Notes: generated by a model not told the origin, from the sequence alone. Positions 9,509 through 17,669 are shown, counted from the stretch's first letter. The stretch: 64,000 nt of DNA from Novosphingobium sp. TH158 (GCF_002855555.1 NZ_PKRT01000001.1:2260001-2324000), one strand, 5' to 3'. Translations and numbers: made by a program.

Positions 9509-10204
9509 TCAGGCTGCTTCGGCCTGGGCGTCGGGATCGCGCAGCACATAGCCGCGGCCCCAGACGGTTTCGATGTAGTTCTCCCCGCCGCAGGCATGCG
9601 CCAGCTTCTTGCGCAGCTTGCAGATGAACACGTCGATGATCTTCAGTTCGGGTTCGTCCATGCCACCGTAAAGGTGGTTCAGGAACATTTCCTTGGTCAG
9701 CGTGGTGCCCTTGCGCAGCGAAAGCAGCTCGAGCATCGCATATTCCTTGCCCGTCAGGTGGACGCGGGCACCATCGACCTCGACGGTCTTGGCATCGAGG
9801 TTCACCGCAAGCTTGCCGGTGCGGATGACCGACTGGGAATGACCCTTCGATCGGCGCACCACGGCATGGATGCGAGCGACGAGTTCTTCGCGGTGGAAAG
9901 GCTTGGTAACGTAATCGTCCGCGCCGAAACCGAAGGAACGGACCTTCGAATCCATTTCCGAAATACCGGAAAGAATAAGTACCGGCGTCTGCACCTTGGC
10001 GACGCGAAGCTTCTTCAGCACGTCGTACCCGTGCATGTCGGGCAGGTTCAGGTCGAGGAGGATAATGTCGTAATCATAGAGTTTGCCTAGATCGAGGCCC
10101 TCTTCGCCCAGGTCGGTCGAATAGACATTAAAGCCCTCAGTCGTCAGCATCAGTTCGATGGCGCGAGCCGTGGTCGGCTCGTCCTCGATCAAAAGTACTC
10201 GCAT
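9509..10204 (-). CDS. ctrA: cell cycle transcriptional regulator CtrA
   Basis: 231 residues. OmpR-type response regulator and master cell-cycle regulator of alphaproteobacteria; it also controls motility and, in several lineages, gene transfer agent production. Receiver domain: acidic pocket E7/D8, phospho-acceptor Asp51 ([19 protein letters not shown]) and Lys in YVTKPF; C-terminal winged-helix DNA-binding domain ends in [11 protein letters not shown]. The ATG at 10204 gives the conserved MRVLLIEDE start with GGGGGA upstream; an earlier in-frame ATG adds 19 residues with no family support. In this window DivK (17.2 kb), its upstream regulator, and a GTA cluster lie within 12-25 kb. Confidence 0.97.
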   Translation of the reverse strand: MRVLLIEDEPTTARAIELMLTTEGFNVYSTDLGEEGLDLGKLYDYDIILLDLNLPDMHGYDVLKKLRVAKVQTPVLILSGISEMDSKVRSFGFGADDYVTKPFHREELVARIHAVVRRSKGHSQSVIRTGKLAVNLDAKTVEVDGARVHLTGKEYAMLELLSLRKGTTLTKEMFLNHLYGGMDEPELKIIDVFICKLRKKLAHACGGENYIETVWGRGYVLRDPDAQAEAA

Positions 10205-10290
10205 GGGTGGTCCCCCTTTGCCCCGTACCGTCAACGCCTCGGTAAACGGCGTTTCCGACAATTAACTATAGGACCTATGAAGAGGAAAGG

Positions 10291-10305
10291 TTAATTTAGC
10301 GTAAA
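10291..10305 (-). promoter_or_regulatory. candidate degenerate CtrA box upstream of ctrA
   Basis: The plus strand reads TTAA, seven bases, TAAA, one mismatch from the CtrA consensus TTAA-N7-TTAA. It lies 87-101 bases upstream of the ctrA ATG, a sensible place for autoregulation, in an A/T-rich stretch of the 153-base leader. ctrA is autoregulated in Caulobacter; whether this site is used here is inference. Confidence 0.4.
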
Positions 10306-10357
10306 AGGTCGAAATCTGGGGTCTCTGGGTAATTCCTGTGTCCAACCCCTGAATTCG

Positions 10358-10774
10358 TCACCCTTCTATTACGCGCGTTTCCGGGTGGTGACGATCAAGG
10401 TGACGACGGATAATCTTCAGGTTGCGCGTGTTCGAACGGTAAAGGAAGTCGAACAGATCGCCAGCCAGGGGGATCGCGCCGATGGCGGTATCGATGCCGA
10501 TATTGGCGATCATCCGCCATTGCTTCCAGCGCGGCAGGCCAAGGTTGCGCGCTTCCCAGACGGCATAGGCGCCCATGGCTGCAGTAAGGATATCACCGGC
10601 GAAAGGGACAAGCCCGGCTATCGCATCGAGCCCCACCTTGCGGCGCAGGACGGGTATGGTCACCGCCCGTTCGAGCAGTTTTTCCATCGCCTCGATCCGG
10701 CGGCGGACTTCCGCAGGGCTTGAGCCAAGGGGCACTTCGGGCGCCATGCGGCGGACCTTGTTAAGCGTTTCCAT
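10358..10774 (-). CDS. DUF4112 domain protein
   Basis: 138 residues from the ATG at 10774, which has AAAGGG nine bases upstream; a GTG 33 bases earlier lacks one. The sequence shows the DUF4112 pattern: an EAMEKLLERAVTIPVLRRKVGLDAI stretch, then two hydrophobic segments (GLVPFAGDILTAAMGAYAVWEA and a second ANIGIDTAIGAIPLAGDLFDFL) and a basic tail SNTRNLKIIRRHLDRHH. It looks like a small membrane-associated protein of unknown function. Same strand as ctrA and 153 bases upstream of it. Confidence 0.8.
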   Translation of the reverse strand: METLNKVRRMAPEVPLGSSPAEVRRRIEAMEKLLERAVTIPVLRRKVGLDAIAGLVPFAGDILTAAMGAYAVWEARNLGLPRWKQWRMIANIGIDTAIGAIPLAGDLFDFLYRSNTRNLKIIRRHLDRHHPETRVIEG

Positions 10775-10821
10775 CGGGCGCGACCCTTTCAGAACCGGCA
10801 GCGCCACGCCGGCGCCTCACC

Positions 10822-12300
10822 CTATTTGGGGCGTCGTGCCAGTGCCAGCAAGGGGTGATGTCCGCGCGGGTTTGCAACGAAGCCCGGTTGCGGATCGCGC
10901 ACAAGTGCCCAGCGCACCGGTGTGCCGAGCGGAATATAGCCGTTTGCCATGGTCAGCTGCGCTTCCGCTTCGGTCAGCAATTCCGCGCGCTTGGCCGGAT
11001 CGGTTGCCGCGCGGGCATCTGCTGCCCGGCGGTCTGCCGTGGCGCTGCAGACCGGCCGGCCGGCATTGCAGGCGAACTGGTTGAGGTACCAGTCGGCCCG
11101 GCCATAGCGTGCCACGGCATCGACCAGTCGCAGGTCCGCGGCCGCATTCATCGCCACCCGGCGCAGCCTGAGCCCGACTGCTCCCAGATCCGCTTCAAGC
11201 CTGGCAAACACGGCATCGGAACCCGGGCCCTGGGGCAGGGCGATCCGCAGGGTTGCTGCATCGGGGTCCTTGGTCCATTTCGCCAGCCGCTGGCTTGCCG
11301 TGGCGCGGCGGGCGGCCATGTCGATGCCCGACCACCGCTCGCCGATGCCTGCAGGTGCATCGCCTGCCGTTGCCGGGACGAGGCGGCCGGTGGGCATCCA
11401 GCCGGGAATGCCCAGGTCTGCCGCCAAAGCATCGCGGTCGATTGCCATGGCCAGCGCCTCGCGCAGTTCGGCCCTGGCCAGCAGGCCCTCGCCATTGACG
11501 ATGACCAGCCCGAACAGGCCTGCCACGGCATCGCTGCGCAGGAAACGCTGGGAAATCCCGGAAACGGCGCGTCCCAGGCCATAGTCGACCAGGGTGCCGC
11601 CCATTACGATGTCCGTCCTGCCATCGGCGAAAGCCTTGGTGGCGGCATCCGCCTCAAGCGGCGTAACGCGCAGCTTGCGGATCGTCTCCTGCCAGGTGGG
11701 ATCTTCGGGCAAGCCGCGCTTTTCCGGTGCCACCGGCCGCAGGATGATTGCCCCTTTCTCGCGCCGCAACTGGAACGGGCCGGTCCCCCGTCCGCGATCG
11801 AGCAGGGCGAGTTCGGGCTGGGCGAGAAGGTCCAGCAGGTCGGGCACCGGACGCGACAGGCGTACCTCCAGAACCCGCCCGGTCATCGCCCGGATCTCGC
11901 TGATACCGTCAAGGTCAAGCGCCAGCGAGGTGCCGCGCAGGCCCGCGAGCGCCTGCTTCAGCGCATCGCGCGCTTTTTCCCCGCTGATCGGGCCACCCCC
12001 GGCATCGCTGCCCGCGCGCAGGCGGAAGATATAGGACAGGCCATCGTCGGTTACGATCCAGCGCTCCGCCAGGGCCGGAACGACGCGCCCCTCGGAATCG
12101 AATGCCACCAGACCCTCGGCGGTCGCGGCGCGAACCAGCCGCCCGTTGTCGCTCAGCCGCAGGCCTGCTTCCAGCAGCTCGTTCTGCGATCCGATGACAG
12201 TAATCTCAGCCTCGTCCTCGTCGACTTGCCGGCAGGCGGGCAGGGCCAGCAGAGCCAGACAGGCGGCGAGGACTTTTACCGGATAAAGGCGGTTGGGCAT
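10822..12300 (-). CDS. peptide/nickel-type ABC transporter substrate-binding lipoprotein
   Basis: 492 residues. Extracytoplasmic solute-binding protein of family 5 (oligopeptide/dipeptide/nickel type): GLVAFDSEGRVVPALAERW and the SYIFRLRAG region near the N-terminus are typical. The signal peptide ends in a lipobox (LALPAC) with the lipidated Cys at 23, so it should be anchored in a membrane facing the periplasm. The ATG at 12300 is preferred; a longer frame adds 10 residues before the signal peptide. No permease or ATPase gene lies nearby, so it is an orphan binding protein whose ligand cannot be stated. Confidence 0.82.
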   Translation of the reverse strand: MPNRLYPVKVLAACLALLALPACRQVDEDEAEITVIGSQNELLEAGLRLSDNGRLVRAATAEGLVAFDSEGRVVPALAERWIVTDDGLSYIFRLRAGSDAGGGPISGEKARDALKQALAGLRGTSLALDLDGISEIRAMTGRVLEVRLSRPVPDLLDLLAQPELALLDRGRGTGPFQLRREKGAIILRPVAPEKRGLPEDPTWQETIRKLRVTPLEADAATKAFADGRTDIVMGGTLVDYGLGRAVSGISQRFLRSDAVAGLFGLVIVNGEGLLARAELREALAMAIDRDALAADLGIPGWMPTGRLVPATAGDAPAGIGERWSGIDMAARRATASQRLAKWTKDPDAATLRIALPQGPGSDAVFARLEADLGAVGLRLRRVAMNAAADLRLVDAVARYGRADWYLNQFACNAGRPVCSATADRRAADARAATDPAKRAELLTEAEAQLTMANGYIPLGTPVRWALVRDPQPGFVANPRGHHPLLALARRPK

Positions 12301-12347
12301 TGCGACATGGGTTAGGCCCGGACCGGGCAAACCTCAAGCCGCAGCAA

Positions 12348-12719
12348 TCAGATCTTGCGCAGCGGGCCGTCGCGGCGGCTGCCAATTGCCGCGAAGGGGC
12401 GGTGGATCAGCAGGCTGTCATTGGCCGCTCCGGCGCTTTGCGCCGCGCGGGCCAGCTTGGGATCGATCTCGTCGCGGAAAGCGATGCCGAAGCGGTTGTC
12501 CTGGACCCATGCAATGGTGCCCTCGGTCCAGCCGATGTTCCGCAGGTTCACCCAGACGACCATGCCGCGCATGGCGCGCACCGAGCCTTCGGCCATCATG
12601 CCGCCGGCCGAAAGGTTGCGCATCTTGATGCGATGATCGATCTGTTCGCCGTCGATCCGCAGGTCGACAAGGACAAACAGGCTGTCGCGCGCGATTTGCC
12701 GGTTATCCGTCCCGCCCAT
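12348..12719 (-). CDS. PilZ domain protein
   Basis: 123 residues, single-domain PilZ. Both c-di-GMP binding motifs are intact: RxxxR at residues 7-11 (RQIAR) and the N/DxSxGG motif at 35-40 (NLSAGG), followed by a beta-barrel pattern ending in GIAFRDEID. It should therefore bind c-di-GMP and act as a small effector, perhaps in motility or surface-polysaccharide control; the partner is unknown. It stands 47 bases upstream of the solute-binding lipoprotein gene on the same strand. Confidence 0.87.
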   Translation of the reverse strand: MGGTDNRQIARDSLFVLVDLRIDGEQIDHRIKMRNLSAGGMMAEGSVRAMRGMVVWVNLRNIGWTEGTIAWVQDNRFGIAFRDEIDPKLARAAQSAGAANDSLLIHRPFAAIGSRRDGPLRKI

Positions 12720-12836
12720 GGTGTCTGCACTGCCTCCGCACGAAAAGCCCGCGCCCCCTGCGATACAGGCGCAGCTTGTTCATCCAATCGCGCGGAAAAT
12801 AGCCGAAAGGCGGCAAACAACCCGTTAACAAACGCC

Positions 12837-12870
12837 TCCGGAAAGCGACGAAATGGACCGTCGCTCCGGA
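12837..12870 (-). terminator. 12-bp bulged stem-loop downstream of dksA
   Basis: TCCGGA-AA-GCGACG (12837-12850) pairs with CGTCGC-TCCGGA (12859-12870), giving 12 base pairs with a two-base bulge and an eight-base loop. On the minus strand it begins 31 bases after the dksA stop and is followed by a T-rich stretch (GTTTGTTAAC), so it is a good candidate for the dksA terminator. Confidence 0.6.
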
Positions 12871-12901
12871 AAACATTTCCTCCGCTTGCCCAAGGGCGCG
12901 A

Positions 12902-13360
12902 TCAATCGTCGCGCGATACCTTTTCGCGGCGTTCGTGGGCTTCCTGCGCTTCCACCGTCATCGTGGCGATGGGGCGCGCGATCAGGCGGCCAAGGCCGAT
13001 GGGTTCGCCAGTCACCTCGCAATAGCCGTATTCGCCTTCCTCGATGCGGCGCAGGGCCGAATCGATCTTGGCGATCAGCTTGCGCTGCCGGTCACGTGTG
13101 CGCAGCTCGATACCCCAATCGGTTTCGCTTGACGCACGATCGTTGAGGTCGGGTTCGCGGATCGGCCCTTCCTGAAGGTTCTGCAGGGTATCTGCCGAAG
13201 AGTCGAGGATCGCGCGCTTCCATGCCGAAAGCAGCCGCCGGAAATAATCCAGCTGCGGTTCGGACATGTACTCTTCATTGTCGTTGGGAACATAGTCGCC
13301 GGCCAGGGCGCGCTTGGCCTTGGCCAGAATATCGATATCGTCAGCCGAAGCAGTGGGCAT
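12902..13360 (-). CDS. dksA: RNA polymerase-binding transcription factor DksA
   Basis: 152 residues from the ATG at 13360; an upstream extension in frame has no family support. DksA binds the secondary channel of RNA polymerase and with ppGpp reshapes transcription in the stringent response. The coiled-coil tip DxxDxA is present (D71, D74, A76). The C-terminal zinc-finger region keeps only Cys114 (YGYCEVTGEPIGLGRLIARP); the remaining cysteines are replaced, which is usual for alphaproteobacterial DksA and suggests a fold that does not need zinc. Divergent from the Sel1-like gene across a 248-base regulatory gap. Confidence 0.92.
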   Translation of the reverse strand: MPTASADDIDILAKAKRALAGDYVPNDNEEYMSEPQLDYFRRLLSAWKRAILDSSADTLQNLQEGPIREPDLNDRASSETDWGIELRTRDRQRKLIAKIDSALRRIEEGEYGYCEVTGEPIGLGRLIARPIATMTVEAQEAHERREKVSRDD

Positions 13361-13608
13361 CAAGAAATCCTTCGCCTCCCAGGAGGTCGGCCCGGAGGCA
13401 TCCCACGGTTCCGGATTTTTTCCGGTAACTGCCCCAGCGCCGATGTGAGCGGGCCTATAGTGGCGGGGCTTCACGCGCACAAGCGCAATCGCCGTCGAGT
13501 CCCGCTAATGCACTTTTTAACCTTTGCATTAACCTTTTGTTGACCATGATCGCCCAGCTTGGCCCTGTCGGCGGACACATGGGAATCCGCCTTTAGGGGG
13601 TACGAAGG
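13361..13608. promoter_or_regulatory. divergent intergenic region with a TTAA-site cluster
   Basis: Between dksA and the Sel1-like gene. It contains TTAA at 13517-13520 and 13529-13532 and TTGA at 13540-13543. The second and third are spaced by exactly seven bases (TTAA-CCTTTTG-TTGA), one mismatch from a CtrA box; the first two are spaced by eight. No clear -35/-10 pair was found. CtrA or DnaA control is a possibility only. Confidence 0.35.
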
Positions 13609-13938
13609 ATGAGCGCAGCCTGGATCAAGCCGGCCGAATTCAGCCCGGCGGATGAAACCGGAACCGACCTGCTCGTGGCGAGCTGCCTGGCCGCTGCCGC
13701 ACAGGGAGATGTCTCTGCCTACTTCGATCTGGGGGTCGCCTATTCCACCGGAAGCCATGGTGCTCCGTGCGACCTGATCGAAGCGCACAAGTGGTTCAAC
13801 CTTGCCGCTGTTGCCGGTTACGACGATGCTGCCCAGTGCCGCGCCGATGTTGCCGACGAGATGACGGCCCGCGAGATTGCCGAGGCCCAGCGCCGCGCCC
13901 GCGAGTGGATCGCCGCGACCAGCCGCAAAGCCGCCTGA
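13609..13938 (+). CDS. Sel1-like repeat protein
   Basis: 109 residues. It contains one recognisable Sel1-type (TPR-like) helical repeat, YFDLGVAYSTG...EAHKWFNLAAVAGYDDA (about residues 39-77), followed by an Arg/Ala-rich helix. Sel1 repeats mediate protein-protein contacts; the partner is unknown. There is no signal peptide, so a cytoplasmic location is expected. GGGGGT lies 10-15 bases upstream of the ATG. Its stop is two bases from the convergent acyltransferase stop. Confidence 0.75.
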   Translation: MSAAWIKPAEFSPADETGTDLLVASCLAAAAQGDVSAYFDLGVAYSTGSHGAPCDLIEAHKWFNLAAVAGYDDAAQCRADVADEMTAREIAEAQRRAREWIAATSRKAA

Positions 13939-13940
13939 CA

Positions 13941-15068
13941 TTATCCTTTCCGGAACGGGGTCCTTTCGCCCAGCCACAGCTGCTCGGCCCTGACCCCGGC
14001 CCGCTCCTTTTCCAGAAAATCCGCAACCGCCGCCCGGAAGCCGGGATGGACGATGTAGTGCGCCGACCAGGTCTCAACCGGCTCATAGCCGCGGGCCAGC
14101 TTGTGCCCCCCCTGCGCACCCGCTTCGACACGTGACAAGCCCAGTTCGATCGCTGCATCGATGGCTTGGTAATAGCACAGCTCGAAGTGCAGGAACGGCT
14201 TGTCGATCAGCGCGCCCCAGTACCGGCCATAGAGCGCCCGCGCGCCGATGAAGTTCAGCGCGCCTGCCATCGGCCTGCCATCGATCTCGGCGATGACCAG
14301 CAGGACCTTGTCGGCCATGCGCTCGCCAAGCAGCGAAAAGGCCTCGCGCGTGAGATAGGGCCTGCCCCATTTGCGTGCGCCGGTATCCTGATAGAATTGC
14401 CAGAAGGCGTCCCAGTGCGCTTCCCTGATCTCGGAGCCGGTCAGGCGGCGGATGGTCACACCCTCCTGCGCCGCGCGCCGCTCCTTGCGCAGCGTCTTGC
14501 GCTTGGCGGAGGAGAGCACGGCCAGGAAATCCTCGAAAGTGGCATAGCCGCGATTTTCCCAGTGAAACTGGATGTCGCTGCGCAGCATCCACCCGGCAGC
14601 CTCGAACAGCGGCAATTGCGCCGGTTCGATGAAGGTGGCGTGGGCCGACGACAGGCCGTTCGCCTCGCACACCTGTTCCGCCGCGCGAAGAAGCGCAGGC
14701 GCGAGCGCCGGGTCCCGGGTCAGCACGCGCGGACCGGTGGCCGGGGTGAAGGGCACGGCGATCTGCAGCTTGGGATAGTAAGACCCGCCCGCGCGGTGCC
14801 AGGCATCGGCCCAGGCATGATCGAAGACATATTCGCCCTGGCTGTGCTGCTTGAGGTAGGCTGGCAGGGCGGCGACCGGACCTGCGTCATCCAGCGAAAG
14901 CACCAGCGGAGCCGGCGTCCACCCGGTTCCCTTGCCGACACTGCCCGACTCTTCCAGCAAGGACAGGAAGACATGCGAGACGAAGGGATTGCCGCCATCG
15001 TGCAGGGCGTCCCAATCCGCGGCGGCAATGGCGCCGACGGAATCGGCGAGTTCCACTTTCGCAGCCAT
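13941..15068 (-). CDS. GNAT/FemAB-like N-acyltransferase (COG3146 type)
   Basis: 375 residues from the ATG at 15068; the frame is open upstream but runs into the GDPD gene. The family-typical pattern is present: an N-terminal NPFVSHVFLSLLEESGSVG block, the central SAKRKTLRKERR basic loop, and FELCYYQAIDAAIELGLSRVEAGAQGGHKLARGYEP towards the C-terminus, the usual end of this predicted N-acyltransferase group. The substrate is unknown. It is the last gene of a five-gene minus-strand operon, two bases after the GDPD stop. Confidence 0.8.
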   Translation of the reverse strand: MAAKVELADSVGAIAAADWDALHDGGNPFVSHVFLSLLEESGSVGKGTGWTPAPLVLSLDDAGPVAALPAYLKQHSQGEYVFDHAWADAWHRAGGSYYPKLQIAVPFTPATGPRVLTRDPALAPALLRAAEQVCEANGLSSAHATFIEPAQLPLFEAAGWMLRSDIQFHWENRGYATFEDFLAVLSSAKRKTLRKERRAAQEGVTIRRLTGSEIREAHWDAFWQFYQDTGARKWGRPYLTREAFSLLGERMADKVLLVIAEIDGRPMAGALNFIGARALYGRYWGALIDKPFLHFELCYYQAIDAAIELGLSRVEAGAQGGHKLARGYEPVETWSAHYIVHPGFRAAVADFLEKERAGVRAEQLWLGERTPFRKG

Positions 15069-15070
15069 GC

Positions 15071-15844
15071 TCACGCCACTCCGGCGCCCTCGGCAATGGG
15101 CGCATCGGCATGGGCCGCAGCCCTTTCGCGCAGGTCCGCGTTGCGCACCGTCCATGTCGCCACGGGCAGGCCTCGCCTGCGCTGGCTGGCGGCGAAACGG
15201 CTCGGCAGGTCACGCACGTCGTAGGCGAGGAAATCGGGCTTTGCGATCCACAACCACAAGTGGCGTCGCAAGCGGCCGGGCAGGGCCTTGTCGTTTTCCT
15301 CGGTGAGGACCAGCCCCCGGGTCGTCAGCGGCGAATGGCGGGCAAACCAAGCGCAGACGCGCGGGTCAAAGCTCATCACCGCGTGCGGCCCCTGGTAGCC
15401 TTCAAGCGCGCGCCGCACCGCCAGGCAGATCGCCGGGACAGGCCGCTCGCGTCGTGATTTCACTTCGATGAGGATCGGCACCCTCCCGCCGACAAGATCG
15501 AGCACTTGCCGCAGGTGGGGGATGGTGTCGGTGCCGCCGGAAAGGCGGATCGTCCCGAGCTGCGCGGCGCTGCGCGCATTGACCGGCCCGCTCTCGCCCG
15601 TCAGCCGGTCAAGCTCGAAATCGTGGAAGACCATGGCCTGGTCATCGCTGGATTTCTGGACGTCGCACTCGATGCCCCAGCCGCGTTCGATGGCAGCGGC
15701 GAAGGCGGCGGGCGAATTTTCCGGCAGCCCATCTCCATGCAGCCCGCGGTGCGCGAACCGCGCGCCGGGCAGCCAGCTTGCCCGGCCCCCGTCAGGGGCC
15801 GGCGCCAGCCAGCGATCAAGCGGCGCTAACAGCGACAATGGCAT
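15071..15844 (-). CDS. glycerophosphodiester phosphodiesterase
   Basis: 257 residues. Cleaves glycerophosphodiesters released from phospholipids into glycerol-3-phosphate and the head-group alcohol. The TIM-barrel catalytic set is visible: His32-Arg33 (AHRG), Glu59 and Asp61 (IECDV) and His74 (VFHD). No signal peptide is evident, so a cytoplasmic enzyme is likely. The ATG at 15844 overlaps the end of the RidA gene by 29 bases, tight coupling within the operon. Confidence 0.9.
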   Translation of the reverse strand: MPLSLLAPLDRWLAPAPDGGRASWLPGARFAHRGLHGDGLPENSPAAFAAAIERGWGIECDVQKSSDDQAMVFHDFELDRLTGESGPVNARSAAQLGTIRLSGGTDTIPHLRQVLDLVGGRVPILIEVKSRRERPVPAICLAVRRALEGYQGPHAVMSFDPRVCAWFARHSPLTTRGLVLTEENDKALPGRLRRHLWLWIAKPDFLAYDVRDLPSRFAASQRRRGLPVATWTVRNADLRERAAAHADAPIAEGAGVA

Positions 15845-16286
15845 CAACCTCTACCGCGGCGCCCAGCGGCAGGCAGGGCACGCCAACGGCGCTGCGGGCA
15901 TGCTTGCCGGCATCGCCGAACACCGCGACCATCAGCTCCGAGGCGCCGTTGATCACCTTGGGCTGGTCGGTGAAGGCGCCGGTCGAATTGACGAAACCAC
16001 CCAGCTTGACCACCCGTTCGACCCGCGAGAGCGAACCGAGCGCGGCCTTGAGCTGGGCCAGGATCATCAGCCCGCAGGCCTGCGCGGCGGCATTGCCCAG
16101 TTCCGCAGGAACATCCTCGCCCAGCCGCCCGGTCACCAGCTTGCCATCGATGAACGGCAACTGGCCCGAGACGTGCGCCAGCCCGCCCGCGACCACGACG
16201 GGAACATAGGCGGCCACGGGGGCGGCGGGTTCGGGAAGGACAAGGCCGAGTGCGGCCAGGCGGCTTTCGATGTCTGCGTCAGTCAT
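15816..16286 (-). CDS. RidA family protein
   Basis: 156 residues, RidA/YjgF/UK114 fold. RidA proteins hydrolyse reactive 2-aminoacrylate-type enamine/imine intermediates. The family pattern is seen: VVVAGGLAHVSGQLPF, then QACGLMILAQLKAALGSLSRVERVVKLGGFVNS, and a C-terminal GVPCLPLGAAVEVDAIV where RidA has its substrate-carboxylate-binding Arg region. In this longer subgroup the Arg is shifted or absent (no R in the GVPCLPLGAAVEV segment, although ARSAVGV precedes it), so activity as an imine deaminase is not certain. Overlaps the HAD gene by eight bases. Confidence 0.85.
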   Translation of the reverse strand: MTDADIESRLAALGLVLPEPAAPVAAYVPVVVAGGLAHVSGQLPFIDGKLVTGRLGEDVPAELGNAAAQACGLMILAQLKAALGSLSRVERVVKLGGFVNSTGAFTDQPKVINGASELMVAVFGDAGKHARSAVGVPCLPLGAAVEVDAIVAVSAA

Positions 16287-16911
16287 GCAAGTCTCCGTAA
16301 AGCCTGCCGGTTATCCAGGGCAAGGCCTCGTTCCACGAATCGATCCGGGCGTGGGCATGGCCGGCCTTGTGCGCGCAATGGATATGCGGGGCGAGCAGCG
16401 GCTCGCCGCACAGGTGCAGGCGATGCACCTGCGGGGCCAGTTCGGCGACCGAGCCGTGATGGTGGGCAATGTCATCGACGAACAGCGCCCGGCTCGGCGC
16501 ATACTCGGCAACAATGCGCTGCAGGGCCGGACCTTTCGGGCCCAGGTTGGTAAAGACCCTCAGGTCCAGCCCGTGCGCGGCAAGCTGGGCCGTGCGCGCG
16601 GCGTTGAAGTGATCGCCCAGGTTGGTGAGCACCACGACATCGGCCTCGCGGGCAATCTCGCCAATCGCCTCGATGGCTCCGGCAATCGGATACTGCCGGT
16701 CCATCTGGGTTTCGAAGAACTGGTTGAGCAGCCGCCAGGTTTCCTCTGCCGGCACCAGTTCGCCGGTGTCGGCACGATGCACCGCCTTGCCGAAATCGTT
16801 GCCGTTCCAGTGGAAATCGATGCCGTGGAATTCGAACAGCCAGTCGCGGAAGGGCTTCACCATGTGCAGCAGCACTTCATCGCAATCGGTGATCAGCAGG
16901 GGGCGGCTCAT
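16279..16911 (-). CDS. HAD family hydrolase
   Basis: 210 residues. Haloacid dehalogenase superfamily phosphatase: nucleophile/acid motif I is LLITDCDEVL with Asp9 and Asp11, motif II is VVVLTNLGDH, and the terminal acidic motif is LFVDDIAHH. A cap insertion separates motifs I and II. A small phosphorylated metabolite is the expected substrate; it is not predictable. Operon member between DUF3572 and RidA, overlapping both by a few bases. Confidence 0.82.
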   Translation of the reverse strand: MSRPLLITDCDEVLLHMVKPFRDWLFEFHGIDFHWNGNDFGKAVHRADTGELVPAEETWRLLNQFFETQMDRQYPIAGAIEAIGEIAREADVVVLTNLGDHFNAARTAQLAAHGLDLRVFTNLGPKGPALQRIVAEYAPSRALFVDDIAHHHGSVAELAPQVHRLHLCGEPLLAPHIHCAHKAGHAHARIDSWNEALPWITGRLYGDLHD

Positions 16912-17225
16912 CGTGCCAGCCTTTCAGCCGCGGCGGCGAGCTGCGCCGGCGCAACCCCCAGCGCCTCGCTTGCCGCAACCAGATCGGGCTCATGCGCGCA
17001 GAGGAAATCGAGCACGGCACCCAGCATGCCGGGATCGCCCAGCCCGCCGCGCAGGTCATCCGGGGCAAGGCCGGTCAGCGCCAGCAGTCGCTGGGCGCGA
17101 TTTTCGTCCGAAAGCACCCAGCCCAGCGCTCCCAGCGCCAGCACCTGGGGATCGGCTTCGGGGGATGGAGGCTCGCGGAGAATTGCCAGTTCCTTCGATT
17201 TGGGATTAGAGGACGCGCATGGCAA
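16908..17225 (-). CDS. DUF3572 domain protein
   Basis: 105 residues at most. The core ADPQVLALGALGWVLSDENRAQRLLALTGL...DLVAASEALGV matches the short alphaproteobacterial DUF3572 family of unknown function. The start is unclear: the only conventional candidates are a TTG at 17225, which lies inside the divK start region, and a GTG at 17144 without a Shine-Dalgarno, while a GAAGGA sits before an ATT codon in between. It heads the DUF3572-HAD-RidA-GDPD-acyltransferase operon and is divergent from divK with essentially no intergenic space. Confidence 0.75.
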   Translation of the reverse strand: MPCASSNPKSKELAILREPPSPEADPQVLALGALGWVLSDENRAQRLLALTGLAPDDLRGGLGDPGMLGAVLDFLCAHEPDLVAASEALGVAPAQLAAAAERLAR

Positions 17226-17590
17226 AGCGCATCCTTGTTGTCGAGGACAACGACCTCAACCGCAAGTTGTTCTGCGACGTCCTGAAGAGCCAGGGCTACG
17301 CGGTGGAACCTGTGGCCGACGGCCACGTCGCGCTGGATCGTGCGCGAGACTTTGTCCCCAACCTGATCATCATGGACATCCAGCTTGCCGACGTTTCCGG
17401 CGTGGAGCTGATCGAGAAGGCCAAGGCCGATCCGATCCTGCGCCCGATTCCGGTGCTGGCCGTCACCGCCTATGCCGGCAAGGGCGATGAGGAGCGCATC
17501 CGCGATGCCGGCGCGGAAGGCTACTTGGCCAAGCCGGTCTCGATCGGGCCGTTCATGATGGCGGTGAAGGGGCTGGTCGAGCGCGCCTGA
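17219..17590 (+). CDS. divK: single-domain response regulator DivK
   Basis: 123 residues, stand-alone receiver domain with no output domain. DivK, phosphorylated by PleC/DivJ-type kinases, acts through DivL-CckA to switch off CtrA in Caulobacter. Seen: acidic pocket E9/D10, phospho-acceptor Asp53 (LIIMDIQLADVSG), Thr in AVTAYA and Lys in YLAKPVS. AGAGGA precedes the ATG by about six bases. Its promoter must lie within the divergent DUF3572 coding region. The pathway partner ctrA is 7 kb away. Confidence 0.93.
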   Translation: MAKRILVVEDNDLNRKLFCDVLKSQGYAVEPVADGHVALDRARDFVPNLIIMDIQLADVSGVELIEKAKADPILRPIPVLAVTAYAGKGDEERIRDAGAEGYLAKPVSIGPFMMAVKGLVERA

Positions 17591-17646
17591 TTATCGGGCG
17601 TCCGGGTGCTGCCAAAGCGCGGCTTCCCGCCTGATCCACCCGGCGC

Positions 17647-17669
17647 CACTCGTGATCGACGCACGAGTG
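17647..17669. terminator. hairpin between convergent divK and cytochrome genes
   Basis: CACTCGTG (17647-17654) and CACGAGTG (17662-17669) form a perfect eight-base-pair stem with a seven-base loop in the 96-base gap between two convergent genes. There is no good T-run on either strand, so it may be a factor-assisted or bidirectional terminator. Confidence 0.5.

Noticed and set aside
10855..12315. Plus-strand frame of 486 codons across the solute-binding lipoprotein
   Set aside because: It is the complement of a gene with signal peptide and family motifs. The frame has no plausible product.
12902..13360. Loss of three of the four zinc-finger cysteines in DksA
   Set aside because: This degenerate finger is usual for alphaproteobacterial DksA, so it is not a defect or novelty.
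13517..13532. TTAA-N8-TTAA as a CtrA box
   Set aside because: The spacing is eight, not seven. The overlapping TTAA-N7-TTGA is kept only as a weak candidate.
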